A DNA stretch of 64,000 nt from DATDIC01 sp963764525 (GCA_963764525.1 CAVXTC010000021.1:124001-188000), one strand, 5' to 3'; positions 7,872 to 17,000 are shown, counted from the first letter of the stretch. The notes: generated by a model not told the origin, from the letters alone. Program-made: numbers and translations.

Positions 7872-9065
7872 TCAATCGAAGAACCCCTTGTCCTCGTCGG
7901 ACAAATGCGGCTGCGCCTTGCCGATATCAAACTCCACGCCCATTCCAGGCCGGTCCCACACCTCGATCATACCGTTCCTGACGATCGGATCCGGCAGACC
8001 GGTGACGATATCGTACCACCACTCCGGCCGTCCCACCGGGTACTCGAACGCCACGAAATTCTGCGGCAGCGCGGCACACACCTGGACCAGCGCGGCCAAC
8101 CCAAGCAAACCATCTCCAGTGCCGTGCGGGGCCATCAGGATACCGTGCAGATCCGCGTATTCAGCAATCCACTTCAACTCGGCAATGCCGCCCACGTCGC
8201 AGGGATCGGGGCCGATCAGGCTCACCGCCTTCCCCTCGATCAGCGACTTGAAGTTCTGCCGCAGATAGATCTGCTCGCCGGTGTGGATCGGGGTGGATGT
8301 GCCGCGTGTCACCTCCCGATACACATCCGCATTCACGAACGGCGAGTAGTCTCCGGTCAGCAGATCTTCCAGCCAAAGTATGTTCAGCTTCTCCAATGCG
8401 CGTCCTAGCCGAATGGCGTCCGGCACGGTGAAGCCAGGTCCGCAGTCGAGCGCCAGACCGATCGCGTCCCCGGTGACGGCCTTCATCGCTTCGACACAGG
8501 CGACCAAGTGATTCAGTCCCCGCTCCGTCAGCAGCCCGCGTTCGGTCCAGACGTGCCAGGGATTGTCGTGCAGTTCCCCGTAAAAGAACCCCGGCTCCCG
8601 CTTCATCGCCGAATGAAAGCCGATCGCCTGTTTTATGATGGTGAATTTCTCCGGCCGCGCCACCATCTTTCGCATTGCCTCGGCGTAGTCTGCCGGTTCC
8701 TGGCCCGCCATCGGAAAGCGGATCGCGCCATTATACACCCGCACCTGATCGCGGATTCGGCCACCCAGCAGCTTGTACACAGGTACACCTGCTGCCTTTC
8801 CGGCGATGTCCCACAGCGCCATCTCGATCGCGCTGACCGCGCTGCCCCACGGCTTGAATGCCCCTCGCTGGCGAATTCGCAGCATCACTCGCTCCACGTT
8901 GGTCGGGTCCTGCCCGATCAGCGGCTCTCGGAATCCCAGCACATGTGGTTTCAGATACGGCTTGAACGATTCCACCTCGCCGAAGCCGCTGATCCCGGCG
9001 TCGGTGGTGACGCGGACGATCGGGTTCTGGCCGATGACCGCGCATTTAAGGTCGGTGATGCGCAT
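7872..9065 (-). CDS. Enolase-superfamily acid-sugar dehydratase (mandelate racemase/muconate lactonizing type)
   Basis: A 397-residue two-domain protein: capping domain in the first 120 residues, then a TIM barrel. Metal ligands are Asp207 (LALDCG), Glu233 (LWLEDLL) and Glu264 (HTGEQ); His314 in MAPHGTGDG is the likely general acid or base. This fits the sugar-acid dehydratases of the superfamily (galactonate or mannonate dehydratase-like); exact substrate cannot be read. I start at ATG 9065 (MRITDLK), dropping 20 residues of an upstream frame. It faces an HpaI-type aldolase with 79 bases between, which suggests a small catabolic unit: dehydrate an aldonic or aldaric acid, then cleave the 2-keto-3-deoxy product. 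Confidence 0.85.
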   Translation of the reverse strand: MRITDLKCAVIGQNPIVRVTTDAGISGFGEVESFKPYLKPHVLGFREPLIGQDPTNVERVMLRIRQRGAFKPWGSAVSAIEMALWDIAGKAAGVPVYKLLGGRIRDQVRVYNGAIRFPMAGQEPADYAEAMRKMVARPEKFTIIKQAIGFHSAMKREPGFFYGELHDNPWHVWTERGLLTERGLNHLVACVEAMKAVTGDAIGLALDCGPGFTVPDAIRLGRALEKLNILWLEDLLTGDYSPFVNADVYREVTRGTSTPIHTGEQIYLRQNFKSLIEGKAVSLIGPDPCDVGGIAELKWIAEYADLHGILMAPHGTGDGLLGLAALVQVCAALPQNFVAFEYPVGRPEWWYDIVTGLPDPIVRNGMIEVWDRPGMGVEFDIGKAQPHLSDEDKGFFD

Positions 9066-9144
9066 TCCAGCGCGATACGGGAGTGGTTGAATCCCGTCAA
9101 GCCGCCGCGCAAACTGCCCTGCCACTCAGCCAGGAGAACGCCAG

Positions 9145-9933
9145 ATGCCCACGCTCCGCAATTCCGCCCGTGAAAAACTCGACTCCGGCGGCCTGTCGCT
9201 CGGTTTCTCCGTGCGCCTGCTGCGCACGGTGGAGATCGCGCCGGCGGCCAAGGCGGCGGGCTACGACTGGCTCTGGCTCGACTGCGAGCACGGCACTCTG
9301 TCGCTCGACCAAGCCGCGCAGATCGCGGTCGCCGCGCTGGAATGCGGCATCGCTCCGATCGTCCGCGTGCCGAACGGGGAGTATTCGCTGGCCACCCGCA
9401 TCCTGGACAACGGTGCGCTTGGCATCGTCATCCCGCACGTGGATAGCGCCGACGAAGCGCGTGAGGTCGTCAAGAAGCTGAAATACCCACCGGTCGGCCA
9501 TCGCTCGATCGGCGGCATCGGTCCTCATTATTCGCTCCGCTCGCTCAAGATCGGCGACGCCGCGGCGGCGTTGAACGCCGCCAACCTGACCATCGTGATG
9601 CTGGAGACACCAAAGGCGATCGAAAACGCCGAAGCGATTGCGGCCGTCTCGGGAATCGACGTGCTGTTGATCGGCAGCAACGATCTCTGCGCTGAGATGG
9701 GCATCCCCGGCGAGTTCACCCATGACCGGCTGGCCGACGCCTATCGCCGCATGATCGATGCCTGTGGCCGGAATGGCAAGCATCCGGGAATGGCAGGCAT
9801 CTACACCGAGAGCGTCATGCAGCGATACGTCGAAATGGGCGTCCGCTTCGTGCTTGGAGGGGGCGATGCGGCCTTCGTGATGGCCGGTGCCGTGTCGCGC
9901 TCGACCAACCTCCGCAAGATGATCACCACCTGA
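9145..9933 (+). CDS. HpcH/HpaI family class II aldolase
   Basis: A 262-residue aldolase of the HpaI/GarL group, which cleaves 2-keto-3-deoxy or 4-hydroxy-2-oxo acids to pyruvate and an aldehyde with a divalent metal. Visible residues: DCEHG at 46-50 (catalytic His49), Arg73 in IVRVPN, Glu153 in MLETPKA and Asp179 in GSNDL, the last two being metal ligands. Length is normal. It is divergent from the acid-sugar dehydratase at 7872-9065, so 2-dehydro-3-deoxy sugar acid aldolase is the best guess. GGAGAAC before ATG 9145 is the likely ribosome binding site. Confidence 0.9.
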   Translation: MPTLRNSAREKLDSGGLSLGFSVRLLRTVEIAPAAKAAGYDWLWLDCEHGTLSLDQAAQIAVAALECGIAPIVRVPNGEYSLATRILDNGALGIVIPHVDSADEAREVVKKLKYPPVGHRSIGGIGPHYSLRSLKIGDAAAALNAANLTIVMLETPKAIENAEAIAAVSGIDVLLIGSNDLCAEMGIPGEFTHDRLADAYRRMIDACGRNGKHPGMAGIYTESVMQRYVEMGVRFVLGGGDAAFVMAGAVSRSTNLRKMITT

Positions 9934-9963
9934 TTGCCCCAGATACGCTGTGACGGGCGGGCA

Positions 9964-9992
9964 TCGTCATATAACCTTCACAAATCTGCAAT
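9964..9992 (+). promoter_or_regulatory. Pho-box-like operator upstream of pstS
   Basis: Three 7-base units, TCGTCAT, CCTTCAC and CTGCAAT, are separated by the 4-base AT-rich spacers ATAA and AAAT. This is the 11-base periodicity of a PhoB site (CTGTCAT-N4-CTGTCAT). Units 1 and 3 match 5 of 7 consensus bases and unit 2 matches 4. It lies about 105 bases before pstS, and the same operon encodes PhoB, so autoregulation under phosphate limitation is likely. Confidence 0.6.
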
Positions 9993-10097
9993 CGAGCGGC
10001 CACGGGAGCCGCCTAGAACCCGCTCCGCAGTTCTTGCCCCAGGCACAAGGCTCGGTAAACTCCGATCCAGGCCAAAGGCAAGCACCAGGGGGTTTGC

Positions 10098-11119
10098 ATG
10101 CAATTGAAGATAGCTGCACTGGCCATCGCGATCGCCGGAACCGGCGTCACGGCGCAGGCACAGACACAGATTACCGGCGCCGGCTCCACCTTCGCCGCGC
10201 CGATTTATGCAAAGTGGGGCGAAGCTGCCGGCCCCGTCATCGGCGTCAAGCTGAACTATCAGGCAATCGGTTCCGGTGCAGGATCAACCAGATCAACAAT
10301 CGAACCGTTGATTTCGGCGCCTCCGACATGCCGGTAAAAGCGGAGCAGCTCAAGGCGCACAATCTGCTTCAGTTCCCCACCGTGATCGGCGGTGTGGATA
10401 TCATCGTCAATCTGCCCGGCGTCGCCGCGAACCAACTCAGGCTGACCGGCGAAGTCCTGGCGGACGTCTATCTCGGTAAAATCACCAAGTGGAGCGACCC
10501 AAAGATAACGAGCCTGAATCCGGGGTTGAAACTGCCGAACGAGGCCATCGCGCCGGTCTATCGGGCCGATGGATCCGGCACGACCTTCGTGTTTACCGAC
10601 TATCTTTCGATGAAGAGCCCTGAATGGAAGGACAAAGTCGGGGCCTCGACCAGCGTTAGATGGGCCGCCGGGGCGGGTGCCAAGGGCAGCGACGGTGTCG
10701 CCGGTACCGTCCGCAACATTCGCGGCGGCGTCGGTTATGTCGAAAGTGCCTATGCCGAACAGAACCACCTCGCCACAGCATTGCTGCGCAACAAGGCGGG
10801 CCAGTTCGTAGCGCCAACGGCGGATGCGTTCGCCGACGCCGCGGCTTCAGCCGATTGGTCGAACGTCGAAAACTTCGCGATCGACCTGAACGACGAGCCC
10901 GGCGATAAGTCGTGGCCAATCGAATCTGCCACCTTCGTGCTGGTGCCGACTGACGCCAAAAACCCGGGGCAGACCGAAGCGGTGCTGAAGTTTTTCGACT
11001 GGGGTTTCGCCCATGGCAATCAAACCGCCCAACAGTTGCTTTATATTCCGCTCCCTGATGCGGTGAAGGGAGCTATCCGCACCGCCTGGAAGGCGCAGAT
11101 ACGGACGGCGTCGCGCTAA
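10098..11119 (+). CDS. pstS: Phosphate ABC transporter substrate-binding protein PstS (one frameshift)
   Basis: Periplasmic phosphate-binding protein of the Pst transporter. ATG 10098 opens a signal peptide (MQLKIAALAIAIAG...AQA) followed by ITGAGSTFAAPIY and NYQAIGSGAG, the usual PstS N-terminus. At about 10275 the frame breaks: one base is missing after GCAGG, and the protein resumes as INQINNRTVDFGASDMP in the frame ending at 11119. Later blocks YRADGSGTTFVFTDYL, GTVRNIRGGVGYVE and the C-terminus are intact. Restoring one base gives about 340 residues, the family length. First gene of pstSCAB-phoU-phoB. A base-call error is more likely than loss, since the rest is undamaged. Confidence 0.9.
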
Positions 11120-11124
11120 AGTTC

Positions 11125-12093
11125 GTGCAACACTCTGTAGCGGTCGGCACCTCGCCGCGCATATGGCCGCGCCGGCGGGGGAGCGTCGGAGATATAGTGT
11201 TTGCCGCGGCCGCGCGCATCTCGGGCGGTTTCGTGCTAGTGCTCCTCGGCAGCATTATCGTTTCGCTATTTATAGGCGGCCTGCCGGCCTTCCACCAGTT
11301 CGGTGTCGGCTTTATCGCCAGTATCGACTGGGATCCAGTCAAACAGGTATTCGGTGCCGCCGTACCGATCTATGGCACGCTGGTCACTTCGGTGCTGGCG
11401 ATGATTCTCGCGGTGCCGCTTGCTTTCGGTATCGCCTTCACACTGACCGAGTTGGCGCCCGCGTGGTTGCGCCGGCCGGTCGGCACCGCAGTGGAACTGC
11501 TGGCGGCAATTCCCTCCATCATCTACGGAATGTGGGGGTTTTTCGTGATCGTCCCTTTCATGGGTCAGTCCATCGAGCCATGGGCGATCGACACAATCGG
11601 CAATATCCCGGTAATCGGGGCGCTGTTCCAGGGGCCGCCATTCGGCACCGGCATATTCACCGCTGCGCTGATCCTAGCGGTGATGGTCATCCCGTTCATC
11701 GCAGCGACCATGCGCGACGTGTTCGAGACGGTGCCTCCTGTCTACAAAGAGTCCGCTTATGGCGTCGGCTGCACGACATGGGAAGTGATGCGCTCGATCG
11801 TGCTGCCCTATACAAGAGCTTCGGTGGTTGGCGGCATCATGCTGGGTTTCGGCCGCGCTCTGGGCGAAACGATGGCGGTCACATTCGTGATCGGCAATAC
11901 CGACCGTATCAGCACGAGCCTGTTTGGCCCTGGTAGCACGATAGCTTCCATCGTAGCGCTCGAATTTCCGGAAAGCCCTATTGGTAGCCTGAAGCTGTCG
12001 TCGCTGCTGGCGCTGGGGTTCATTCTGTTCGTGATCTCCTTCGTCGTGCTGGCGATCTCGCGGCTATTGCTGCGCCCTCGGCTGACAGTCTGA
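11125..12093 (+). CDS. pstC: Phosphate ABC transporter permease PstC
   Basis: A 322-residue inner-membrane permease forming the phosphate channel with PstA. It shows six hydrophobic segments and the ABC-permease coupling region ESAYGVGCTTWEVMRSIVLP, with the EAA-like loop. Further family sequences are AIPSIIYGMWGFF and GFGRALGETMAVTFVIGN. The start is GTG 11125, six bases after the pstS stop; no strong ribosome binding site is visible, which suggests coupling to pstS. Neighbours and length leave little doubt. Confidence 0.95.
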   Translation: MQHSVAVGTSPRIWPRRRGSVGDIVFAAAARISGGFVLVLLGSIIVSLFIGGLPAFHQFGVGFIASIDWDPVKQVFGAAVPIYGTLVTSVLAMILAVPLAFGIAFTLTELAPAWLRRPVGTAVELLAAIPSIIYGMWGFFVIVPFMGQSIEPWAIDTIGNIPVIGALFQGPPFGTGIFTAALILAVMVIPFIAATMRDVFETVPPVYKESAYGVGCTTWEVMRSIVLPYTRASVVGGIMLGFGRALGETMAVTFVIGNTDRISTSLFGPGSTIASIVALEFPESPIGSLKLSSLLALGFILFVISFVVLAISRLLLRPRLTV

Positions 12094-12099
12094 TTACCA

Positions 12100-12981
12100 A
12101 TGAGTATCACGGCGGGCTTGCACAATCCCGACAGGAATTTCGAGGCCGCGCGGACGCTTGGCCGTCGGCGCAAGCGGCGCAACGTGGCCATGGCAGCACT
12201 CTGTGTTGCAGCCACCGCAGTGGGCTTGTTGCTGTTGGCCTCGATCCTGGGTACGCTGCTCTGGCTAGGCGTTGGCGGACTGTCCGTCACGGTGTTCACG
12301 AGCGTCACAAAGCCGCCGGGATCGAATGGCGGCCTGCTCAACGCCATCATTGGCACGCTTATACAGACCGCGGTCGGCACTGCGGTCGGCACGCCGATCG
12401 GACTCATGGTCGGGACCTATCTCGCCGAATACGGCGGCGGTAGGTTGTCTGCGATCGTTCGCTTCGTCTCCGATGTACTGCTCTCGGCTCCATCGATCCT
12501 GATCGGCCTGTTCATCTACCAACTTCTGGTGGAGCCGATGGGCAGGTTTTCCGGTGTGGCTGGCAGCTTGGCACTCGCGGTGATCGTCATTCCCATCGTC
12601 GTGCGCACCACTGAGGACATGCTGCGTCTGATTCCCGCCACCCTGCGCGAAGCGGCCGCGGGGCTCGGTGCCCCGAAATGGAAGGTGATCGTCTTCATTT
12701 GCTACCGTGCTGCGCTGGATGGCATCCTGACAGGCGTCCTTCTGGCGATCGCGCGGATCGCCGGGGAGACGGCACCGCTGCTGTTTACCAGCCTCGGCAA
12801 CTCCAACTGGTCGCTCAGCATGACCGAACCGATGGCCAGCTTGCCGGTAACCATCTACCAGTATGCCGGCTCGGCATTCGCCGATTGGGTGCAACTCGCC
12901 TGGGTTGCTGCGCTGTTGATCACCTCCGGCGTGCTGGCAACCAACATCCTCGCGCGCCTGTTCTTGCGCGCACGGAGATAA
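12100..12981 (+). CDS. pstA: Phosphate ABC transporter permease PstA
   Basis: A 293-residue second permease of the Pst system. Multiple hydrophobic segments begin near residue 32. Diagnostic stretches are APSILIGLFIYQL, LIPATLREAAAGLGAPKWKV (the EAA coupling loop) and RIAGETAPLLFTSLGN. It starts at ATG 12100, six bases after the pstC stop, and is followed by pstB after ten bases. Forms the heterodimeric membrane channel with PstC. Confidence 0.95.
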   Translation: MSITAGLHNPDRNFEAARTLGRRRKRRNVAMAALCVAATAVGLLLLASILGTLLWLGVGGLSVTVFTSVTKPPGSNGGLLNAIIGTLIQTAVGTAVGTPIGLMVGTYLAEYGGGRLSAIVRFVSDVLLSAPSILIGLFIYQLLVEPMGRFSGVAGSLALAVIVIPIVVRTTEDMLRLIPATLREAAAGLGAPKWKVIVFICYRAALDGILTGVLLAIARIAGETAPLLFTSLGNSNWSLSMTEPMASLPVTIYQYAGSAFADWVQLAWVAALLITSGVLATNILARLFLRARR

Positions 12982-12991
12982 CTGAGGGGTA

Positions 12992-13825
12992 ATGAGCGTG
13001 ATAACGAGCGACCGCCCCGGCCAAACCGCGAGTTTCGGCGGCATTGCCGGGCGAAATCAAGATACGCTTAACCCGCCACGCATCAGCATCCGTAACCTCG
13101 ACTTCTACTACGGCAGCAACGGGGCCCTGAAGGGGATCTATCTTGATTTGCCGGAGCGGCAGGTCACTGGACTGATCGGGCCGTCCGGTTGCGGAAAATC
13201 CACGCTGCTGCGTGTGCTGAACAGGATGTACGATCTCTATCCGGGCCAGCGTGCGACCGGCGAGGTACTGATGGACGGTGAGAACATCATTGCTCCCGGG
13301 ATCGACCTGAACGAACTGCGCGCACGCATGGGCATGGTATTCCAGAGGCCGACACCGTTCCCGATGTCGATCGCCGAAAACATTGCCTTCGGGGTCCGAC
13401 TGCACGAACGGCTGGCGCGGGCAGCAATGAACGAGCGGGTGGAGTGGTCGCTTTCCCGCGCCGCCCTCTGGGGCGAGGTAAAAGACCGGCTAGGCGCGTC
13501 GGCGCTCGGGCTGTCCGGTGGGCAGCAGCAACGGCTCTGCATCGCTCGCGCCATTGCTGTCCGCCCCGAGGTCATTCTGCTCGATGAGCCCACCAGTGCG
13601 CTCGACCCGATCAGCACGCTAAAGATCGAGGAACTGATCGAAGACCTGAAGCAGGACTTCACCATTGCCTTGGTTACCCACAACATGCAGCAGGCCGCGC
13701 GCGTCGCGGATCAGGTGGCATTCTTGTTCGCTGGCGAGCTGGTCGAGGTTTCTCCCGCCGTGCAGATGTTTACCGCACCGAAGGAACGTCGCACGCAAGA
13801 CTACATAACAGGTCGTTTTGGTTAA
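12992..13825 (+). CDS. pstB: Phosphate ABC transporter ATPase PstB
   Basis: A 277-residue ATP-binding subunit. Walker A GPSGCGKST is at 63-71, the ABC signature LSGGQQQR at 174-181, Walker B ILLDEP at 195-200 and the H-loop in VTHNMQQA. PstB typically has FQRPTPFPMSI after the Q-loop, as seen at 117-126. GAGGGG just before ATG 12992 is a good ribosome binding site. It energises phosphate import through PstCA and, with PhoU, reports phosphate supply to the Pho regulatory system. Confidence 0.97.
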   Translation: MSVITSDRPGQTASFGGIAGRNQDTLNPPRISIRNLDFYYGSNGALKGIYLDLPERQVTGLIGPSGCGKSTLLRVLNRMYDLYPGQRATGEVLMDGENIIAPGIDLNELRARMGMVFQRPTPFPMSIAENIAFGVRLHERLARAAMNERVEWSLSRAALWGEVKDRLGASALGLSGGQQQRLCIARAIAVRPEVILLDEPTSALDPISTLKIEELIEDLKQDFTIALVTHNMQQAARVADQVAFLFAGELVEVSPAVQMFTAPKERRTQDYITGRFG

Positions 13826-13840
13826 GCAAGGGAACCTCCA

Positions 13841-14560
13841 ATGGCCGACGAACCGCAGCATCTGATCAGGAGCTTCGATCAGGAACTGAAGCGTCTGCGC
13901 GACATGATGACCGAGATGGGGGGCATTGTGGAGAGCCAGGTTGCGCTCGCTGCTGTCGCCGTCATGGAGCGTGACACCGGGGCCGCCACGCGCGCGGTGG
14001 AACAAGATCCGCGGGTCGATGCGCTCGAGCGGCAGGTCGAGCAATTCGTGATTCGCATGCTCGCGTTGCGTCAGCCGCTCGCCGGCGATCTTCGCCATGT
14101 GGTCGCGGCGTTGAAGATGACTGGCGATTTGGAGCGGGTCGGCGACTATGCCGCCAATGTCGCCAAGCGCAGCATTGTGCTGGCGCAGTTTGCCCTGCCT
14201 TACAGCCTTGCCGGCCTGGCGCACATGATCCGGCTTGTGCAGGAGAACCTCAAGCTGACGATCGATGCAATTGGCGACAACGACACGGACAAAGCCACGC
14301 AGGTGTGGCGCTCTGACCTGATGGTGGATGATATTTACACGGTGATCTTCCGCGAGTTGATCACCTACATGATGGAAGATCCGCGTAATATCACGCCGTG
14401 TACCCATCTGCTGTTCATAGCCAAGAACCTGGAGCGGATCGGTGACCATGCAACCAACATCGCGGAAACGATCTACTATGCCGTGAAAGGCGAGTCTCTG
14501 CCGGATGCGCGGCCCAAGGGAGATTCGTCCGCCTACGCAGCGGTGCGTCCGCACGAATAG
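13841..14560 (+). CDS. phoU: Phosphate signalling protein PhoU
   Basis: A 239-residue all-helical protein with two PhoU repeats. Each has the acidic metal-binding pattern: EQDPRVDALERQVE followed by LAGDLRHVVAALKMTGDLERVGDYA in the first, and HLLFIAKNLERIGDHATNIAE in the second. PhoU represses the Pho regulon when phosphate is plentiful by linking PstB to the sensor kinase. It lies 15 bases after pstB and 12 before phoB. Confidence 0.95.
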   Translation: MADEPQHLIRSFDQELKRLRDMMTEMGGIVESQVALAAVAVMERDTGAATRAVEQDPRVDALERQVEQFVIRMLALRQPLAGDLRHVVAALKMTGDLERVGDYAANVAKRSIVLAQFALPYSLAGLAHMIRLVQENLKLTIDAIGDNDTDKATQVWRSDLMVDDIYTVIFRELITYMMEDPRNITPCTHLLFIAKNLERIGDHATNIAETIYYAVKGESLPDARPKGDSSAYAAVRPHE

Positions 14561-14572
14561 AAGGGGTCGGCG

Positions 14573-15289
14573 ATGCCTGACGGTATATCAAGCCTGTCCA
14601 AGCCCCTGATCCTCGTCGTGGAGGACGAGGCCGCCTTGGCGACAATGCTTCGTTACAACCTGGAAAAGCAGGGATTCCGGGTCGATGAGGCGTCCGACGG
14701 GCCGGAGGCGCTGACCCGCATCGCCGAAACGGCGCCCGATCTGGTGCTGCTCGACTGGATGCTGCCGGTCATGTCGGGGATCGAAGTGTGCCGGCAAATC
14801 CGCCGCCGCCCCGCGACACGTGACCTGCCGGTTATCATGGTGACCGCACGCACTGAGGACCAGGATGCGGTGCGCGGCCTCAACACCGGCGCGGATGACT
14901 ATATTACCAAGCCGTTCAGCGTCGAGGCGCTGCTGGCGCGCATTCGCGCGCTGTTGCGGCGATCCAATCCGGTCGCGACGAAAGGCCGGCTGGCGTTCCA
15001 TGACATTGCACTGGACCTGACAACCCACCGTGTTATCCGTAACGACAGGGCGATCCATCTGGGGCCGACCGAGTTCCGTCTGCTGGAATTCTTTCTCCAA
15101 CACCCTCGGCGGGTTTTTTCCCGCCAGGAGCTGCTGGACTCCGTCTGGGGACCGGATATCCACGTCGAGCCACGGACGGTCGATGTACACATTCGCCGGT
15201 TGCGCAAGGCGATCAATGGTATCGATGAACTCGACATCGTTCGCACGGTGCGTGCCGCCGGTTATGCACTGGACACCGAGCCGGTCTAG
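14573..15289 (+). CDS. phoB: Phosphate regulon response regulator PhoB
   Basis: A 238-residue OmpR/PhoB-type regulator: receiver domain with the acidic pair near 17-19, phospho-acceptor Asp61 (LLDWMLP) and KPFS, then a winged-helix DNA-binding domain from about 135 (GPTEFRLLEFFLQHPRRVFSR is split by its helix, ending TVDVHIRRLRKAI). Activates Pho-box promoters on phosphate limitation. GAAGGGG precedes ATG 14573. The partner kinase phoR, often next to phoB, is not in the window. Confidence 0.95.
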   Translation: MPDGISSLSKPLILVVEDEAALATMLRYNLEKQGFRVDEASDGPEALTRIAETAPDLVLLDWMLPVMSGIEVCRQIRRRPATRDLPVIMVTARTEDQDAVRGLNTGADDYITKPFSVEALLARIRALLRRSNPVATKGRLAFHDIALDLTTHRVIRNDRAIHLGPTEFRLLEFFLQHPRRVFSRQELLDSVWGPDIHVEPRTVDVHIRRLRKAINGIDELDIVRTVRAAGYALDTEPV

Positions 15290-15298
15290 TTAGGCGGC

Positions 15299-15481
15299 TC
15301 ACGTATCCCGCAGGTCCTCAAGCAGGCCCGGAGCGAACTCCGCCACCGTGGGATGGATGTGCATGGCCCTTTGCAACACCGGGTAACGGGCCTTCACGCG
15401 CTGGCCGGCCGCCGCGAGTTGGCGTGCCAGCGGCGGGCCGGCCTGCCCAGTACCGATCATAATGGCATCATAGCTTGCCAT
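15299..15481 (-). pseudogene. Internally deleted FAD-dependent disulfide oxidoreductase remnant
   Basis: A 60-codon frame joins both ends of a flavoprotein. Residues 1-28 (MASYDAIMIGTGQAGPPLAR...) are the FAD-binding N-terminus with GTGQAG. From about residue 31, RYPVLQRAMHIHPTVAE is the C-terminal active-site region of pyridine-nucleotide-disulfide reductases, where HIHPT carries the base. The normal protein is over 430 residues, so some 400 codons were lost in one apparently in-frame deletion. It cannot bind NAD or dimerise, so I call it a relic. It lies 9 bases after phoB on the opposite strand. Confidence 0.7.
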
Positions 15482-15600
15482 GCCGATCTCCGTGGCCGGT
15501 GTTGTGAGGCAGACCTACGACCCGGGCAGCCGGTACGCGGAACGCCGGCAGCACCTTGTCCGCCATCATCAGAAAGCTTGCCCTGCCGCCGGCCGTGGTC

Positions 15601-15639
15601 GCAAGATCGCGTGGCAAGATCGCGTGGCAAGATCGCGTG
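15601..15639. repeat. Three tandem 13-bp repeats
   Basis: The unit GCAAGATCGCGTG occurs three times without spacing (15601-15613, 15614-15626, 15627-15639), followed by a partial fourth (GCAAGA). It stands directly before the ribosome binding site of a 37-codon ORF. A regulatory role or slippage are both possible. Confidence 0.85.
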
Positions 15640-15664
15640 GCAAGAAACTACCAGGAGACGTCCC

Positions 15665-15778
15665 ATGATCCGTAAGCTGCTCGATAGCGCTGACAACAGC
15701 AACCAGTTGGGCCCATTCGTAATTTCGGCGGTGATTTCTGTAGTGGTCGCGGCGCTCGATATGCTCACGCTGCTTTGA
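15665..15778 (+). CDS. Putative small membrane protein (37 aa)
   Basis: ATG 15665 is preceded by CCAGGAG at the right distance (15651-15657) and opens 37 codons: a charged start (MIRKLLDSADNSNQ) and one hydrophobic segment (PFVISAVISVVVAALDML). Small single-helix proteins of this shape are often real but missed. Three tandem 13-bp repeats lie just upstream. I recognise no family. Support is the ribosome binding site and the clean hydrophobic pattern. Confidence 0.4.
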   Translation: MIRKLLDSADNSNQLGPFVISAVISVVVAALDMLTLL

Positions 15779-15952
15779 GCACGCCGACGCGGCCCCCCGC
15801 CCGCCGGGGAGCGGCGCAACCGTTCCAGGCACGGATGCCGGCCCAGGCCGCTGCCTGGTTTGCGATCGCCACCGCTCGATATGAGCCGACGCATCACTCG
15901 CGCCTGATGTGCTAGGCTCTCCCGGAGTTGCGACGGCCAGGAGGAAACGTCG

Positions 15953-16948
15953 ATGGATGCACGGTCCCAGCCTAGCCCCGGCGAGGTCACTGACCGGAAT
16001 CTCGCCCTCGAACTGGTCCGTGTCACTGAGGCGGCGGCGCTCGCCGCCTCCCGCTGGATCGGTCGCGGCCAGAAGAATGAGGCTGATGGCGCCGCCGTTG
16101 AAGCCATGCGCAAGGCCTTCGACCAGGTCGCCATAGACGGCACGGTGGTGATCGGGGAAGGCGAGATGGACGAGGCGCCGATGCTCTATATCGGCGAGAA
16201 GGTCGGCCATGGCGGCCCGGCAATGGACATTGCCGTCGATCCCCTTGAAGGCACGACCCTGACGGCCAAAGGCGGCCCGAACGCCATTGCCACGGTTGCA
16301 TTGGCCGAAAAGGGGGGATTCCTGCACGCCCCTGACATTTACATGGATAAGATCGCCGTGGGGGGTGGCCTGCCGGACAGCATCGTCGATCTCGATGCGC
16401 CGGTGGGCGAGAACCTGCGCAATCTGGCGCGCGCCAAGCAGCGGGACATCTCCGATATCGTCGCCTGCATTCTGGACCGCGACCGCCACAAGGAGCTGAT
16501 CGCTAAGTGCCGGGAAGCCGGCGCCCGCATCATGCTTATCAGCGACGGCGACGTCGCCGGGGTGATCGCCACGGCGACGTCGGAGAGTTACGTGGATATC
16601 TATCTGGGCTCGGGCGGTGCGCCGGAGGGCGTGCTGGCCGCGGCCGCCCTGCGATGCATCGGCGGACAAATGCAGGGACGGCTGCTCTACGAAGACGACA
16701 CGCAAATCGAACGCGCTCGCGGGATGGGCGTCACGGATCCCAAACATAAATACGGTATCAACGAGATGGCGAAGGGCGACGTCATGTTTGCCGCAACCGG
16801 GGTCACGCCGGGGGCCATGCTTCGTGGGGTTCGCCGGTACGGCCACGGGGCCACCACCCACTCGATCGTCATGCGCAGCAAGTCCGGCACGGTCCGCTAC
16901 GTCGAGGCGCACCACAACTTCGCCACCAAGACCTGGGTGTCACCCTAA
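15953..16948 (+). CDS. glpX: Class II fructose-1,6-bisphosphatase
   Basis: Hydrolyses fructose 1,6-bisphosphate to fructose 6-phosphate in gluconeogenesis. The 331-residue protein has the GlpX metal and phosphate motifs GEGEMDEAPM (68-77) and DPLEGTT (96-102), then LISDGDVAG and LGSGGAPEGVLAAAAL. Length is normal. AGGAGG at 15941-15946 is an excellent ribosome binding site for ATG 15953. recJ follows after 52 bases on the same strand and may be co-transcribed, an arrangement I believe is common in alphaproteobacteria. Confidence 0.96.
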   Translation: MDARSQPSPGEVTDRNLALELVRVTEAAALAASRWIGRGQKNEADGAAVEAMRKAFDQVAIDGTVVIGEGEMDEAPMLYIGEKVGHGGPAMDIAVDPLEGTTLTAKGGPNAIATVALAEKGGFLHAPDIYMDKIAVGGGLPDSIVDLDAPVGENLRNLARAKQRDISDIVACILDRDRHKELIAKCREAGARIMLISDGDVAGVIATATSESYVDIYLGSGGAPEGVLAAAALRCIGGQMQGRLLYEDDTQIERARGMGVTDPKHKYGINEMAKGDVMFAATGVTPGAMLRGVRRYGHGATTHSIVMRSKSGTVRYVEAHHNFATKTWVSP

Positions 16949-17000
16949 GCGGGTCAGGATCCGTGGCACAACAATCACTTAGACGCACCGGGACCGTGCC

